Shown: positions 44,593 to 56,975, numbered from the stretch's first letter. The stretch: 64,000 nt of DNA from Ruegeria arenilitoris (GCF_013032855.1 NZ_WQDA01000001.1:317501-381500), one strand, 5' to 3'. The notes: generated by a model from the letters alone, not told the origin. Translations and numbers: made by a program.

Positions 44593-44821
44593 TCTCGTTC
44601 CCCAGGTCGTCTGTTCGTTGACCGACCATCGCCTCCAATCTGGGCGGAAACTGGGCAGACATGGGATAATATCAGGGTTTTGAATCGGATCGTTTGCGCT
44701 TCGGAAACGCGGAAACAGTGGTTTCACTCCTGCATCCGCCCCCTGTTTGCGTGTTCTTTTCTGGTAATTTCTCGCAACGTGCTAAAGTCAGAATGGCATT
44801 TTTGTGACCAGGGAGGAGATC

Positions 44822-45259
44822 ATGAAAGCCATTCTAGCAACCGTTTTTTGCCTGTTTGCCCCCTTGGCCTGGGCCGGCGGGGAGACACCTTCGAACCCCG
44901 ACGCCGAGGTTTACTTCGTCAACCTGTCGGACGGCGACACGGTAACGTCGCCGGTGACGGTGGTCTTTGGCCTCCGCGGTATGGGCGTTGCGCCAGCCGG
45001 GACCGAAAAGGAAAACACCGGCCATCACCATTTGCTGATCGACCGTCCCCCATTGGGTCAGGGTGAGGACGGGGCCGATGAACTGGCCTACGGACTGCCG
45101 GCTGATGACAACCACCTGCACTTTGGCGGTGGTCAGACCGAAGTCACGTTGGAGCTTGCCCCCGGGACGCACACGTTGCAACTGGTCCTGGGCGATGCGG
45201 GTCATGTGCCTCACGCGACGCCGATCGTTTCCGAGGTGATAACGATCACCGTGGAGTAA
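44822..45259 (+). CDS. DUF4399 secreted protein
   Basis: This 145-residue exported protein has a signal peptide (MKAILATVFCLFAPLAWA) and the DUF4399 domain. EVYFVNLSDGDTVTSPVTVVFGLRGMGVAPAG is followed by NTGHHHLLID and DDNHLHFGGGQTEV. The clustered histidines (HHH and H-x-H) could bind a metal. The domain's function is unknown. The ATG at 44822 follows GGGAGGAG. It diverges from the LysR gene. Confidence 0.85.
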   Translation: MKAILATVFCLFAPLAWAGGETPSNPDAEVYFVNLSDGDTVTSPVTVVFGLRGMGVAPAGTEKENTGHHHLLIDRPPLGQGEDGADELAYGLPADDNHLHFGGGQTEVTLELAPGTHTLQLVLGDAGHVPHATPIVSEVITITVE

Positions 45260-45361
45260 CCCGTACCGACCAACCGCAGCGCCGGGACGGTTTCGGTTTG
45301 ATTACATGTGCTTGCCTCGCCTATACACGATCCCGATCAGGGGCTGAGCCATGGTATTTGA

Positions 45362-46294
45362 ATGAACGTTGTTTTTGGGGTCGACCGGAACTTTCTGTGT
45401 CCCGCATTGCTGTCGGCCTATTCCGTGGTCAAGAACGCCAGCCGGCCTGTTGACGTTACCATTTTCGGTCAGGATTTCACCGCACAGGACATCGCAGCCG
45501 TCGAACAGCTGGACCGCGCCGTCGACAACGGCAGGGTCCGCTATCGGGAGTTCCAGTCCGAGACGCTCGGCCGGTTTTCAGAGTTCAAGACGAAATACCC
45601 GAAAATCACGCTGCTGCCGTTGTTTCTGCCAGACTTCTTTTCGGGCCGGTGTCTGTTCATTGACGCCGACACTCTTGTGCTGGGCGATGTCTGCGAGTTG
45701 CAGGATCTCGACATGAATGGCCACGGGATCGGGGCCTGTGTCGACATGGGATTGGTCACCTTGGGCGAAGGCCGCTTTCTGCGCCCATCCCTTCAGAGTG
45801 TTCTGAGGCCGGGGCACGAACACCAAAAGTCGGTGACGCGCGTTTTGCGCAGCATCCGGTTGGGCTTTCTGCCCGGCGAGAACTACTTCAACGCGGGCAT
45901 CCTTCTGCTGGATTGCGAAGCGATCCGGAACTCACCCGCAGGCAAGGAGCTGGGCGATTTCGACAAGCTGATCCCGCATATCCACGACCTGCCCGAGCAG
46001 GATCGGATGAACCAGATTTTTGCGGGCCAGTGGCTCAGACTTCCTCAGCAGTGGAACACGCGGCCGCAGATTTGGTACGACGCGCACAGTCCGAAATTCC
46101 GGCATACCTCTGCCGAATTTCGAGACCAACTGAAACAGGCAAGCCGAAACCCGAAGATGTGGCACTATATCGGGGGCAAGAAGCCCTGGCGCGCGAAGCC
46201 AGCGTCACAAATTCTTCTGCGCCGCGCCTTTCGGGACTACCATGAATACCTGGCACTGTTCGAGGACGAGACAGGTCTGACTTTTTCCGTTTAA
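45362..46294 (+). CDS. Glycosyltransferase family 8-like protein
   Basis: This 310-residue protein has a GT-A fold. The N-terminal VVFGVDRNFLCPALLSAYSV is typical of GT8. The metal/nucleotide-sugar motif is LFIDADTLVLGD (DAD), and ENYFNAGILLLDC follows. Family members transfer galactose or glucose to lipopolysaccharide or glycogenin-like acceptors. No strong ribosome binding site precedes the ATG, and a four-codon ATG frame (45352) overlaps it. It is a lone gene with a strong bidirectional terminator behind it. Acceptor unknown. Confidence 0.82.
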   Translation: MNVVFGVDRNFLCPALLSAYSVVKNASRPVDVTIFGQDFTAQDIAAVEQLDRAVDNGRVRYREFQSETLGRFSEFKTKYPKITLLPLFLPDFFSGRCLFIDADTLVLGDVCELQDLDMNGHGIGACVDMGLVTLGEGRFLRPSLQSVLRPGHEHQKSVTRVLRSIRLGFLPGENYFNAGILLLDCEAIRNSPAGKELGDFDKLIPHIHDLPEQDRMNQIFAGQWLRLPQQWNTRPQIWYDAHSPKFRHTSAEFRDQLKQASRNPKMWHYIGGKKPWRAKPASQILLRRAFRDYHEYLALFEDETGLTFSV

Positions 46295-46317
46295 GGCGGG
46301 GAATTGGCTCAACTCTC

Positions 46318-46356
46318 AAAAAAGCCACCCGGGCATCGTTCGGGTGGCTTTCTTTT
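46318..46356. terminator. Bidirectional intrinsic terminator between GT8 and fadH
   Basis: AAAGCCACCCG (46321-46331) pairs with CGGGTGGCTTT (46341-46351) around a 9-base loop. TCTTTT follows on the plus strand and six A (46318-46323) precede, giving a T-run on the minus strand. It serves the convergent GT8 and fadH ends. Confidence 0.88.
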
Positions 46357-46401
46357 GTCTGGGTGTTCTCGCCTTGGGGCAGTGGACGGAACTGGTCTTC
46401 C

Positions 46402-50403
<4,002 letters not shown>

Positions 50404-50541
50404 GGAACTCACGCGCCCTCAACTGAACAGGTTGAACTGGCTGGCGTCCACCGGCGCTATATGGCCGGTTGCTGAATTTTGGTGTGCAAAGCACAGCGAA
50501 CCTGTGCGTGGTGCCGGAGAACACCCAAACTACGCCCAAGC

Positions 50542-50620
50542 TCATCCGCTGGATTCGGCGGGACCCCGACGGCTTGATTGCCGAGATCCTGCCCTTTAGG
50601 CGGTAGCCTTTGAGCGGGTG
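50542..50620 (+). pseudogene. Decayed duplicate of the rppH 3' end
   Basis: By eye, 50548-50602 aligns without gaps to rppH 48947-49001 at about 45 of 55 positions, including exact GACCCCGAC and TTGATTGCCGAGATC-like stretches. It translates as RWIRRDPDGLIAEILPFRR followed by TAG, against [19 protein letters not shown] in RppH. A one-base deletion comes next, then GAGCGGGTG is shared again. No intact Nudix box precedes it within the 138 bases after SulP, so it is a truncated, inactive copy. The rest of 50404-50627 holds no gene. Confidence 0.7.
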
Positions 50621-50627
50621 CCCCCGC

Positions 50628-51617
50628 TCAAACCAACCCTTCGTCCCGCAGCAGTTCCAGCATGTTCGCCTCGGGGCGCGGGCCGATATGGCTGATCACT
50701 TCTCTGGCGCAGACGTTGCCGATGCGGGCGCATGTCTCCATGTCGCGGCCCGTCGCCATGCCGAACAGGAATCCGGCGGCGAACTGGTCGCCCGCGCCGG
50801 TAGCGTCCACCGGCACAACCTTCTCGACCGGCACGTCGATGCGAATGCCGTCATGCAGAACCGTCACCCCGTCGCCCGAGCGGGTGCAGACCACCAGCGG
50901 GCAGATCGCAGCCGTGCGCCGCAGCGCCTCTTCCAGGTCGTCGGTCTCGAACAGCGATTTGATCTCGGCCTCGTTGCCGATCACGAAATCCAGCTCGTGT
51001 TCGATCAGCAGCAGGAAATCGGTGCGGTGACGCTCGACGCAGAACGGGTCGGAGATAGCGATGCCGGTCTTGCCGCCGCCGTTGCGACAGTCGCGCGCGG
51101 CCTCCAGGAAGGCGGTCTTGCCCTTCTCCTTGTCGAACAGATACCCCTCGAGGAACATGATCTGGCTGTTGCCCGCCACCTCGGCCGGCACGTCGGCCGA
51201 GGACAGTTCCGAGGAAATCCCCAGATAGGTGTTCATCGACCGTTCGCCATCGGGCGAGACGAAGATCATCGAGCGCGAGGTCGGCAGTTCGCCCCCCGGC
51301 ACGGGCGGGTTTACGAAATCCACGCCGTCCTCGTTCATCGCATCGGCATAGAACCGGCCCAGTGCATCATCATGCACCCGCCCGATGAAGGCCGCGTCCA
51401 GACCCAGCGCACCCGCGCCCGCGATGGTGTTGGCCACCGACCCGCCCGGCGTCTGCACCCGGTTTTCCATGGCTGCATACAGCACCTCGCCGCGTTCGCG
51501 TTCGATCAGCTGCATGATCCCTTTTTCGATTCCCATCATCTCGAGAAAGCTGTCGTCGGCCTGAGAGATGACGTCCACAACGGCGTTGCCGATGCCGGTC
51601 AGGTGATAGGTTTTCAT
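50628..51617 (-). CDS. PfkB-family carbohydrate/nucleoside kinase (adenosine kinase-like)
   Basis: This 329-residue ribokinase-fold kinase contains VQTPGGSVANTIAGAGALGLD (substrate lid region) and the ATP-site motif DATGAGDQFAAGFLFG, with the catalytic Asp and anion hole. The N-terminal YHLTGIGNAVVDVIS and the following strongly resemble the adenosine kinase-like clade common in alphaproteobacteria; the real phosphate acceptor is uncertain. The ATG overlaps the nth stop as ATGA, so nth and this kinase are one transcript. Confidence 0.85.
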   Translation of the reverse strand: MKTYHLTGIGNAVVDVISQADDSFLEMMGIEKGIMQLIERERGEVLYAAMENRVQTPGGSVANTIAGAGALGLDAAFIGRVHDDALGRFYADAMNEDGVDFVNPPVPGGELPTSRSMIFVSPDGERSMNTYLGISSELSSADVPAEVAGNSQIMFLEGYLFDKEKGKTAFLEAARDCRNGGGKTGIAISDPFCVERHRTDFLLLIEHELDFVIGNEAEIKSLFETDDLEEALRRTAAICPLVVCTRSGDGVTVLHDGIRIDVPVEKVVPVDATGAGDQFAAGFLFGMATGRDMETCARIGNVCAREVISHIGPRPEANMLELLRDEGLV

Positions 51618-52258
51618 AGGGTCTTGTCCTCGAATTGGCACAGGTCGCGGATCAGGCAGGTGCCGCATTGCGGCTTGCGCGCCTTGCAGTGGTACCGGCC
51701 GTGCAGGATCAGCCAGTGATGGGCGTGAAGCTGAAAGTCCACCGGAATATTGTCTTCGATGGCGCGTTCCACGGCATCCACATCCTTGCCGGGGCAGATA
51801 CCCGTGCGGTTGCCGACGCGAAAGATATGGGTGTCCACCGCCTGCGCCGGGTATCGCCACCACATGTTCAGCACCACGTTCGCGGTCTTGCGCCCGACGC
51901 CCGGCAGAGATTGCAGCGCCGCGCGCGAATTGGGCACCTCGCCGCCGTAGTCCTCGACCAGGATGCGCGACATCTTGATGACGTTCTTGGCCTTCTGGCG
52001 GAACAGGCCGATGGTCTTGATGTGCTCGATCAACCCCTCTTCGCCGAGGTCGAGCATCTTCTGCGGCGTGTCCGCGATCTTGAACAGCGCGCGGGTGGCC
52101 TTGTTGACGCCCGCATCGGTCGCCTGCGCCGACAGCGCCACGGCGACGACAAGCGTGTACACGTTCACGTGCTCAAGCTCGCCCTTGGGTTCGGAGTCGG
52201 CCTGCTGGAACCGGATAAAGATCTCGCGGATCGTGTGATAATCAAGCTGCTTTGCCAT
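51614..52258 (-). CDS. nth: Endonuclease III
   Basis: This DNA base-excision enzyme of 214 residues removes oxidised pyrimidines and cleaves abasic sites. The helix-hairpin-helix LPGVGRKTANVVLN, including the catalytic lysine, and the aspartate of VDTHIFRVGNR, together with the 4Fe-4S ligands CKARKPQCGTCLIRDLC (C-x6-C-x2-C-x5-C), are complete. The ATG at 52258 starts the usual MAKQLDYHTIREIF; the longer frame is antisense to the divergent gene. Confidence 0.95.
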   Translation of the reverse strand: MAKQLDYHTIREIFIRFQQADSEPKGELEHVNVYTLVVAVALSAQATDAGVNKATRALFKIADTPQKMLDLGEEGLIEHIKTIGLFRQKAKNVIKMSRILVEDYGGEVPNSRAALQSLPGVGRKTANVVLNMWWRYPAQAVDTHIFRVGNRTGICPGKDVDAVERAIEDNIPVDFQLHAHHWLILHGRYHCKARKPQCGTCLIRDLCQFEDKTL

Positions 52259-52390
52259 CCGGGCCTTAATGCCGCCCGCGGTGCCGGGTGACAAGCCCAA
52301 AGCCGGCCGTGCCGCCAATGCGCAAGTTTCGGGTCGCACCGTCGGGCCCGGCGCGGCTAGGATGGGACAAGCCATAGCAAGGTGAATGCC

Positions 52391-53242
52391 ATGAACGTCC
52401 AGACATCCGAATCCGGTTACCACTACAACGTGATGCGGCGCGCGATCGATCTGATCGACCAGGGCGGCGAGTCGCTGTCGCTGGAAGAGCTGGCCCGCCA
52501 GATGGATATGAGCCCCGCCCATTTCCAGCGCCTGTTCTCGCGCTGGACGGGCGTGTCGCCGAAACGCTACCAGCAATATTTGACGCTCGGCCATGCCAAG
52601 GCGCTGCTGCGCGAGCGGTTCACCACGCTGGAGACCGCGCACAGCGTCGGTCTGTCCGGCAGCGGCCGCCTGCACGACCTGTTCCTGAAATGGGAGGCGA
52701 TGAGCCCCGGCGAATATGCCCGCAAGGGGGCCGGGCTGACCATCTATTGGGGCTGGTTCGAAAGCCCCTTTGGCCCGGCGCTGGTGATGGGCACGGCCAA
52801 GGGCATCTGCGGCATGGCCTTTGCCGCCGAGACCGGCGAAGAGGCCGCGATGCAGGACATGCTGTCGCGCTGGCCCCTGGCGGAATACGTCGAGGATCCG
52901 ATGCGCCTGCGCCCGTGGGTCCTGTCGGCCTTCGGCGCGGCCAGCGACCGGCTGGAGCCTACGCCGTTGTACCTGATCGGCTCACCCTTGCAGATCAAGG
53001 TGTGGGAGGCGCTGATGCAGATCCCCTCGGGCCAGGTGACGACCTATTCCCAGATCGCGCAGGCCGTGGGCACGCCGCAGGCGGTGCGGGCAGTGGGCAC
53101 GGCGGTGGGCCGCAACCCGGTCAGTTGGCTGATCCCCTGCCACCGCGCGCTGCGCAAATCGGGGGGCCTGGGCGGCTATCACTGGGGGTTGCCCGTCAAA
53201 CGCGCCATGCTGGCCTACGAGGCGGCGCAGGCCGATGCCTGA
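52391..53242 (+). CDS. AraC-type regulator fused to O6-alkylguanine-DNA alkyltransferase
   Basis: This 283-residue protein combines an AraC helix-turn-helix (about residues 20-115, LSLEELARQMDMSPAHFQRLFSR) with a DNA alkyltransferase domain. The acceptor cysteine lies in PVSWLIPCHRALRKSGGLGGYHWG and is followed by the usual GYHWG. It resembles the C-terminal two thirds of Ada but lacks the N-terminal phosphotriester-sensing zinc domain that activates Ada. It therefore repairs DNA and may regulate by another trigger. ATG 52391 has AAGGTG upstream. It diverges from nth, forming a repair pair. Confidence 0.9.
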   Translation: MNVQTSESGYHYNVMRRAIDLIDQGGESLSLEELARQMDMSPAHFQRLFSRWTGVSPKRYQQYLTLGHAKALLRERFTTLETAHSVGLSGSGRLHDLFLKWEAMSPGEYARKGAGLTIYWGWFESPFGPALVMGTAKGICGMAFAAETGEEAAMQDMLSRWPLAEYVEDPMRLRPWVLSAFGAASDRLEPTPLYLIGSPLQIKVWEALMQIPSGQVTTYSQIAQAVGTPQAVRAVGTAVGRNPVSWLIPCHRALRKSGGLGGYHWGLPVKRAMLAYEAAQADA

Positions 53243-53419
53243 TTGACTGGGGGTCTCGCGCCTGCCAAAAGGCGCGCAGGTTCGGGTCTCCTGCCGCTCG
53301 CGGCCCTTTGGCTTTGGTGAAACCCGGTTCAAACCACATCTGTTGCCCTTTCCCGGCGCGCGGATGGCAAGGCGAGCCCCGTCCAATACTCGCGCCCGTT
53401 TCTGGAAACGAGGCAAGAC

Positions 53420-53854
53420 ATGACACAGATCCGAACCATCGCCCCCGTGGGCGAGCTGAAAGTGCAGGCCAAACGCCTGCGCGAGAAACTGCGTGGCGCC
53501 GGCGTGGCCCTGAGCCATGCGCAATCGCTTGAGATGATCGCCCATCAGCATGGCGCACGCGACTGGAATACGATGCACGCGATGGCCGGAAACCGGCTGC
53601 ACCTGAAGGTCGGAGACCGCGTGCGGGGTACCTATCTGGGCCAGCCCTTCACCGGGGAAATCCGCGGCCTGACGATGCTGGGCGACGGCGCGCAGCGGCG
53701 GATCACGCTGCAGTTCGACACCCCGGTCGACGTGGTGACCTTTGACAGCTTCTCGGCCTTTCGCCAGCGCGTCAGCGGTCAGATCGGCTGGGACGGTCGG
53801 TCAGCTCGCCATACGTCGAACGGCGAGCCACAACTGGTGGTGCGTCCGGCCTGA
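53420..53854 (+). CDS. Glyoxalase-related protein domain protein of unknown function
   Basis: This 144-residue protein has the N-terminal helical motif of the glyoxalase-related family (PF20066-like). VQAKRLREKLRGAGVALSHAQSLEMIAHQHGARDWNTMHAMAG is followed by a beta-rich C-terminal half (KVGDRVRGTYLGQPFTGEIRG onwards) resembling an SH3-like or PRC-like barrel. It is not a glyoxalase, because the catalytic residues are absent. AGGCAAG precedes the ATG. The gene stands alone between the alkyltransferase and an aldehyde dehydrogenase, with a terminator behind it. Confidence 0.75.
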   Translation: MTQIRTIAPVGELKVQAKRLREKLRGAGVALSHAQSLEMIAHQHGARDWNTMHAMAGNRLHLKVGDRVRGTYLGQPFTGEIRGLTMLGDGAQRRITLQFDTPVDVVTFDSFSAFRQRVSGQIGWDGRSARHTSNGEPQLVVRPA

Positions 53855-53861
53855 CGCAAAC

Positions 53862-53898
53862 GGGGCAAGGTGCCTGTCCGCGCCTTGCCCCACATTTT
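53862..53898 (+). terminator. Intrinsic terminator after the glyoxalase-related gene
   Basis: GGGGCAAGG (53862-53870) pairs exactly with CCTTGCCCC (53883-53891) around a 12-base loop, followed by ACATTTT. It lies 8 bases past the stop and serves the plus-strand gene; the T-run is weak. Confidence 0.6.
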
Positions 53899-53917
53899 GT
53901 GCGTTCCCGTGCGGGGG

Positions 53918-55357
53918 TTATTCCGGGGTCCAGCCGCTGACGGCCTTGACCTCCAAAAAGTCCTCCAGCCCCCAGACACCGCCTTCACGCCCGTTGCCGG
54001 ACTGTTTCATGCCGCCAAAGGGCGAACCGGCAGCGCGCGACTGGCCGTTCATCTCGACCATGCCCGAGCGCAGTTTGCGCGCCATGCGGTTGGCGCGGGC
54101 GCCGTCCTGCGTCTGGACATAGTTGGTCAGGCCATAGGGCGTGTCATTGGCGATCTCGATGGCCTCTTCCTCGGTATCGAAGGGGATCATGGTCAGGACC
54201 GGGCCAAAGATCTCCTCGCGCGCGATGGTCATCTGGTTGTTGGCGTCGGCAAACACGGTGGGGCGCACGAAATAGCCTTTGTTGAACCCTTCGGGGCGAC
54301 CGGGACCGCCGGCGACCAGGCGCGCACCCTCGTCGATGCCTTTCGTGATCAGGGCCTGGATCTTGGTCCATTGCAGCTCGTTCACGACGGGGCCGATATG
54401 GCGGCCTTCCTGCATCGCCGGGCCCACGGTGACCTTATTGGCGACCTCGGCCGCGGTTTCCACGGCTTGATCATAGATCGGGCGCTGCACCAGCATCCGG
54501 CTGGGCGCGTTGCAGCTCTGGCCGGTGTTGTTCATCATGTGCAGCACGCCGCGCTTGACCGCCTTGTCATCGGCATCGGCAAAGATCACGTTGGCGCCCT
54601 TGCCGCCCAGTTCCAGATGCACCTTCTTGAGCGTGTCGGCGGCGTTCTTGGAAATCGCCGTGCCCGCACGGGTCGAGCCGGTGAAGCTGACCATGTCGAC
54701 GTCCGGATGCCCCGACAGTTGCGAACCCACGCCCACGCCGTCGCCGTTCACCAGGTTGAAGACACCCGGCGGAAAGCCCGCCTCGTGCATCATCTCGGCA
54801 AAGATCATCGCGTTCAGCGGGCTTTGCTCGGACGGTTTCAGAACCATGGTGCAGCCCGCGATCGCCGCCGCGCCCACCTTGAGCGTGATCTGATTCATCG
54901 GCCAGTTCCACGGGGTGATCAGCGCGGCGACGCCGACTGCCTCGTAGATGATCCGGTCATTGGGGGCATGATCGCCCAGGGGGCGCTCGAACTGGAAACT
55001 CTTGGCTGCTCGAATGAAATTCTTCAGGTGCCAGATCCCGGCGCCCACCTGCTGGGTGCGCGACATGTCGATCGGCGCGCCCATCTCCATCGACATTGCC
55101 TGCGCGAGGTCTTCGGCGCGGGTGGGGTAGATCTCGATCAGCTTTTCCACCAGCGCGATGCGCTCTTCGACCGGCGTGGCCATCCAGCCCGGCAGCGCCG
55201 TCTTGGCCGCCGCCACGGCCGCGTCGGTATCGGCCTGACCGCCCAGAGAAATCACCGTGCAGGGCTCCTCGGTCGAGGGGTCGATCACATGGAAATCATT
55301 GGCTTGGCTGGGGGCGACCCACTGGCCGTTGATGTAAAAGTCGCGTTTCTCGATCAT
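53918..55357 (-). CDS. Aldehyde dehydrogenase family protein
   Basis: This 479-residue dehydrogenase has LITPWNWPMNQ (NAD site), the base motif HLELGGKGAN and the catalytic cysteine in NTGQSCNAPSR (Cys282). DFYINGQWVAPS and the tail SGNGREGGVWGLEDFLEVKAVSG resemble 3-succinoylsemialdehyde-pyridine or vanillin-type dehydrogenases, but the substrate cannot be fixed. The ATG at 55357 follows CAAGAGGAC; the longer frame adds unlikely residues. A perfect 14-bp palindrome lies 28 bases upstream, suggesting repressor control. Confidence 0.88.
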   Translation of the reverse strand: MIEKRDFYINGQWVAPSQANDFHVIDPSTEEPCTVISLGGQADTDAAVAAAKTALPGWMATPVEERIALVEKLIEIYPTRAEDLAQAMSMEMGAPIDMSRTQQVGAGIWHLKNFIRAAKSFQFERPLGDHAPNDRIIYEAVGVAALITPWNWPMNQITLKVGAAAIAGCTMVLKPSEQSPLNAMIFAEMMHEAGFPPGVFNLVNGDGVGVGSQLSGHPDVDMVSFTGSTRAGTAISKNAADTLKKVHLELGGKGANVIFADADDKAVKRGVLHMMNNTGQSCNAPSRMLVQRPIYDQAVETAAEVANKVTVGPAMQEGRHIGPVVNELQWTKIQALITKGIDEGARLVAGGPGRPEGFNKGYFVRPTVFADANNQMTIAREEIFGPVLTMIPFDTEEEAIEIANDTPYGLTNYVQTQDGARANRMARKLRSGMVEMNGQSRAAGSPFGGMKQSGNGREGGVWGLEDFLEVKAVSGWTPE

Positions 55358-55384
55358 GGCGTGTCCTCTTGATCCGCATTCATT

Positions 55385-55398
55385 CGACCGCGCGGTCG
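55385..55398. promoter_or_regulatory. Perfect 14-bp palindrome upstream of the aldehyde dehydrogenase
   Basis: CGACCGCGCGGTCG is self-complementary over all 14 bases and contains GACCG-N2-CGGTC, a pattern seen in many TetR-family operators. It starts 28 bases upstream of the dehydrogenase ATG on the opposite strand. No regulator gene is adjacent. Confidence 0.55.
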
Positions 55399-55451
55399 GT
55401 TTTCCCGGGCACTCTGTCACTGCGGCCCCCTTGGGGCAAGGCAATTCTGGA

Positions 55452-55472
55452 AATTTGATCAAATTATTGATC
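55452..55472. promoter_or_regulatory. AT-rich palindrome and TTGATC repeat upstream of the Prx6 gene
   Basis: AATTTGATCAAATT (55452-55465) is a perfect 14-base palindrome, and TTGATC recurs 12 bases later (55467-55472). It lies about 100 bases upstream of both divergent starts. It lacks the N4 spacer of FNR sites. A regulator site is possible; the identity is open. Confidence 0.4.
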
Positions 55473-55574
55473 GCACGTTTTTTGCCCCTGCGCCACATCA
55501 ATGGTTTAACCTGAGGGCAAAGTGATTAGGTTTGCACCAACCGACTCGGGTTTTCACAGGAAAGGAGATGCATC

Positions 55575-56225
55575 ATGGGTTTGCGCATCAACGATACCGT
55601 CCCCAATTTCACCGCTGAAACGGACCAGGGCACCATCCAGTTCCACGACTGGATCGGCGACAGCTGGGCGATCCTCTTCTCGCACCCCAAGGATTTCACT
55701 CCGGTCTGCACCACCGAGTTTTCGGCCGTGGCGCAGTTGAACGACGAATGGGCCAAGCGCAACACCAAAGTGATCGGTGTTTCGGTCGATGGGGTCGAGG
55801 ACCACAAGAAGTGGAAGAAGGACATCGAGGCCTATGGCAAGGCCAACCCCGGCTTTCCGATCATCGCCGATGACGGACTGGCAGTGTCCAAGGCCTTCGA
55901 CATGCTGCCCGCCGAAGCATATCTGCCCGATGGCCGCACGCCGGCAGACAGCGCAACGGTGCGCTCGGTCTTCATCATCGGGCCGGACAAGCAGCTGAAA
56001 CTGTCGATGACCTATCCGATGACCGTGGGCCGAAACTTTGCCGAGATCCTGCGCGCGCTGGACGGCCTGCAAATGAGCGCCAAGGGCGTGGCTACCCCGG
56101 CCAACTGGGTGCCGGGCGAAGACGTAATCATCCCGCCGTCGGTTTCGAATGACGAAGCCAAGGAGAAGTTCGGCGAGTTCGAGACGATCTTCCCCTATCT
56201 GCGCAAGACCAAAGCGCCGAGCTGA
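55575..56225 (+). CDS. 1-Cys-type peroxiredoxin (Prx6 family)
   Basis: This 216-residue thiol peroxidase has the peroxidatic cysteine in SHPKDFTPVCTTEFSAVAQ (Cys45). The Prx6-type C-terminal extension includes the IGPDKQLKLSMTYPMTVGRNF segment, NWVPGEDVIIPPSV and the ending YLRKTKAP. No second active-site Cys is seen. GGAAAGGAG is upstream of the ATG. It is divergent from the aldehyde dehydrogenase, whose intergenic region holds two palindromes. It detoxifies peroxides in the cytoplasm. Confidence 0.93.
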   Translation: MGLRINDTVPNFTAETDQGTIQFHDWIGDSWAILFSHPKDFTPVCTTEFSAVAQLNDEWAKRNTKVIGVSVDGVEDHKKWKKDIEAYGKANPGFPIIADDGLAVSKAFDMLPAEAYLPDGRTPADSATVRSVFIIGPDKQLKLSMTYPMTVGRNFAEILRALDGLQMSAKGVATPANWVPGEDVIIPPSVSNDEAKEKFGEFETIFPYLRKTKAPS

Positions 56226-56235
56226 CGCAAAGAAG

Positions 56236-56260
56236 GGGCGGGGCGCATCACGCCCCGCCC
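56236..56260. terminator. Strong GC hairpin between Prx6 and the PfpI gene
   Basis: GGGCGGGGCG and CGCCCCGCCC pair over 10 bp with a 5-base loop. It sits 10 bases past the Prx6 stop and 19 bases from the convergent gene's end. No T-run follows on either strand, so termination is likely but not certain. Confidence 0.55.
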
Positions 56261-56279
56261 TGTTCCGCATTGAACGTCC

Positions 56280-56975
56280 TCAGGCCTCAAACGCCTCAAG
56301 CACTTTCCTCGCAACCGCAGCGGACGAAGCCGGGTTCTGCCCGGTGATCAGTTTGCCGTCCTGTACCGCGTGAGGTTGGAACGGCTCCACCTTGCTGAAC
56401 TGTGCGCCCCGGTCCTTCATCGTATCCTCGACCAGCAGCGGCACGATATCCGTCAGGCCGACGGCGTCTTCTTCTTCATTCGTGAAGCCGGTGACGGTAC
56501 GACCCTTGACCAGCGGCGACCCGTCCGCGGCCTTGGTGTGCGCCAGAACGATCGGGGCGTGACACACGGCGCTGACCGGTTTCCCGGCCGACCAGAACGC
56601 CTCGATCAGATCAATCGATTTCTCATCCGACACCAGGTCCCACAGCGGCCCATGCCCACCGGGATAGAAAATCGCGTCATAGTCCTGGGCGTTCACTTCG
56701 GACAGTTTGACCGTGTTGGCCAATGCTGCCGTCGCTTCGGGGTCGGCCTCGAACCGGCGGGTTTCGTCGGTCTGGCTGTCGGGTGCGCTGCTTTTGGGGT
56801 CCAGCGGCGGCTGCCCGCCTTTGGGCGAGGCCAGCGTCAGTTCGGCCCTGGCATCCTTGAACACGTAATACGGAGCGGCCAACTCCTCGAGCCAGAACCC
56901 GGTCTTTTCTCCGGTGTCGCCCAGCTGGTCATGCGATGTCAGGACGATCAGAATTTTCTTTGCAGTCGAAGCCAT
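56280..56975 (-). CDS. DJ-1/PfpI-family type 1 glutamine amidotransferase-like protein
   Basis: This 231-residue cytoplasmic protein has an alpha/beta fold with the nucleophile elbow PVSAVCHAPIVLAHTK (Cys near residue 140) and GGHGPLWDL. Its closest class is the Hsp31-like deglycase/chaperone group; chaperone, deglycase or glyoxalase roles are all reported for relatives. AGGAG lies 6 bases upstream. It is divergent from the LysR gene, with a LysR-type box in between, so it may be a target of that regulator. Confidence 0.85.
   Translation of the reverse strand: MASTAKKILIVLTSHDQLGDTGEKTGFWLEELAAPYYVFKDARAELTLASPKGGQPPLDPKSSAPDSQTDETRRFEADPEATAALANTVKLSEVNAQDYDAIFYPGGHGPLWDLVSDEKSIDLIEAFWSAGKPVSAVCHAPIVLAHTKAADGSPLVKGRTVTGFTNEEEDAVGLTDIVPLLVEDTMKDRGAQFSKVEPFQPHAVQDGKLITGQNPASSAAVARKVLEAFEA

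Noticed and set aside
44711..44724. GAAAC-AGTG-GTTTC repeat upstream of the LysR gene
   Set aside because: Only five-base arms and about 120 bases from the nearest start; too weak to report as an operator.
53275..53310. tRNA-like T-arm (GCAGG, TTCGGGTCT, CCTGC)
   Set aside because: The loop is 9 bases instead of 7 and no acceptor, D or anticodon arm could be placed around it.
55452..55472. FNR-type site at the TTGATC repeats
   Set aside because: FNR/FnrL sites need TTGAT-N4-ATCAA; here the halves touch or are 12 bases apart as a direct repeat.
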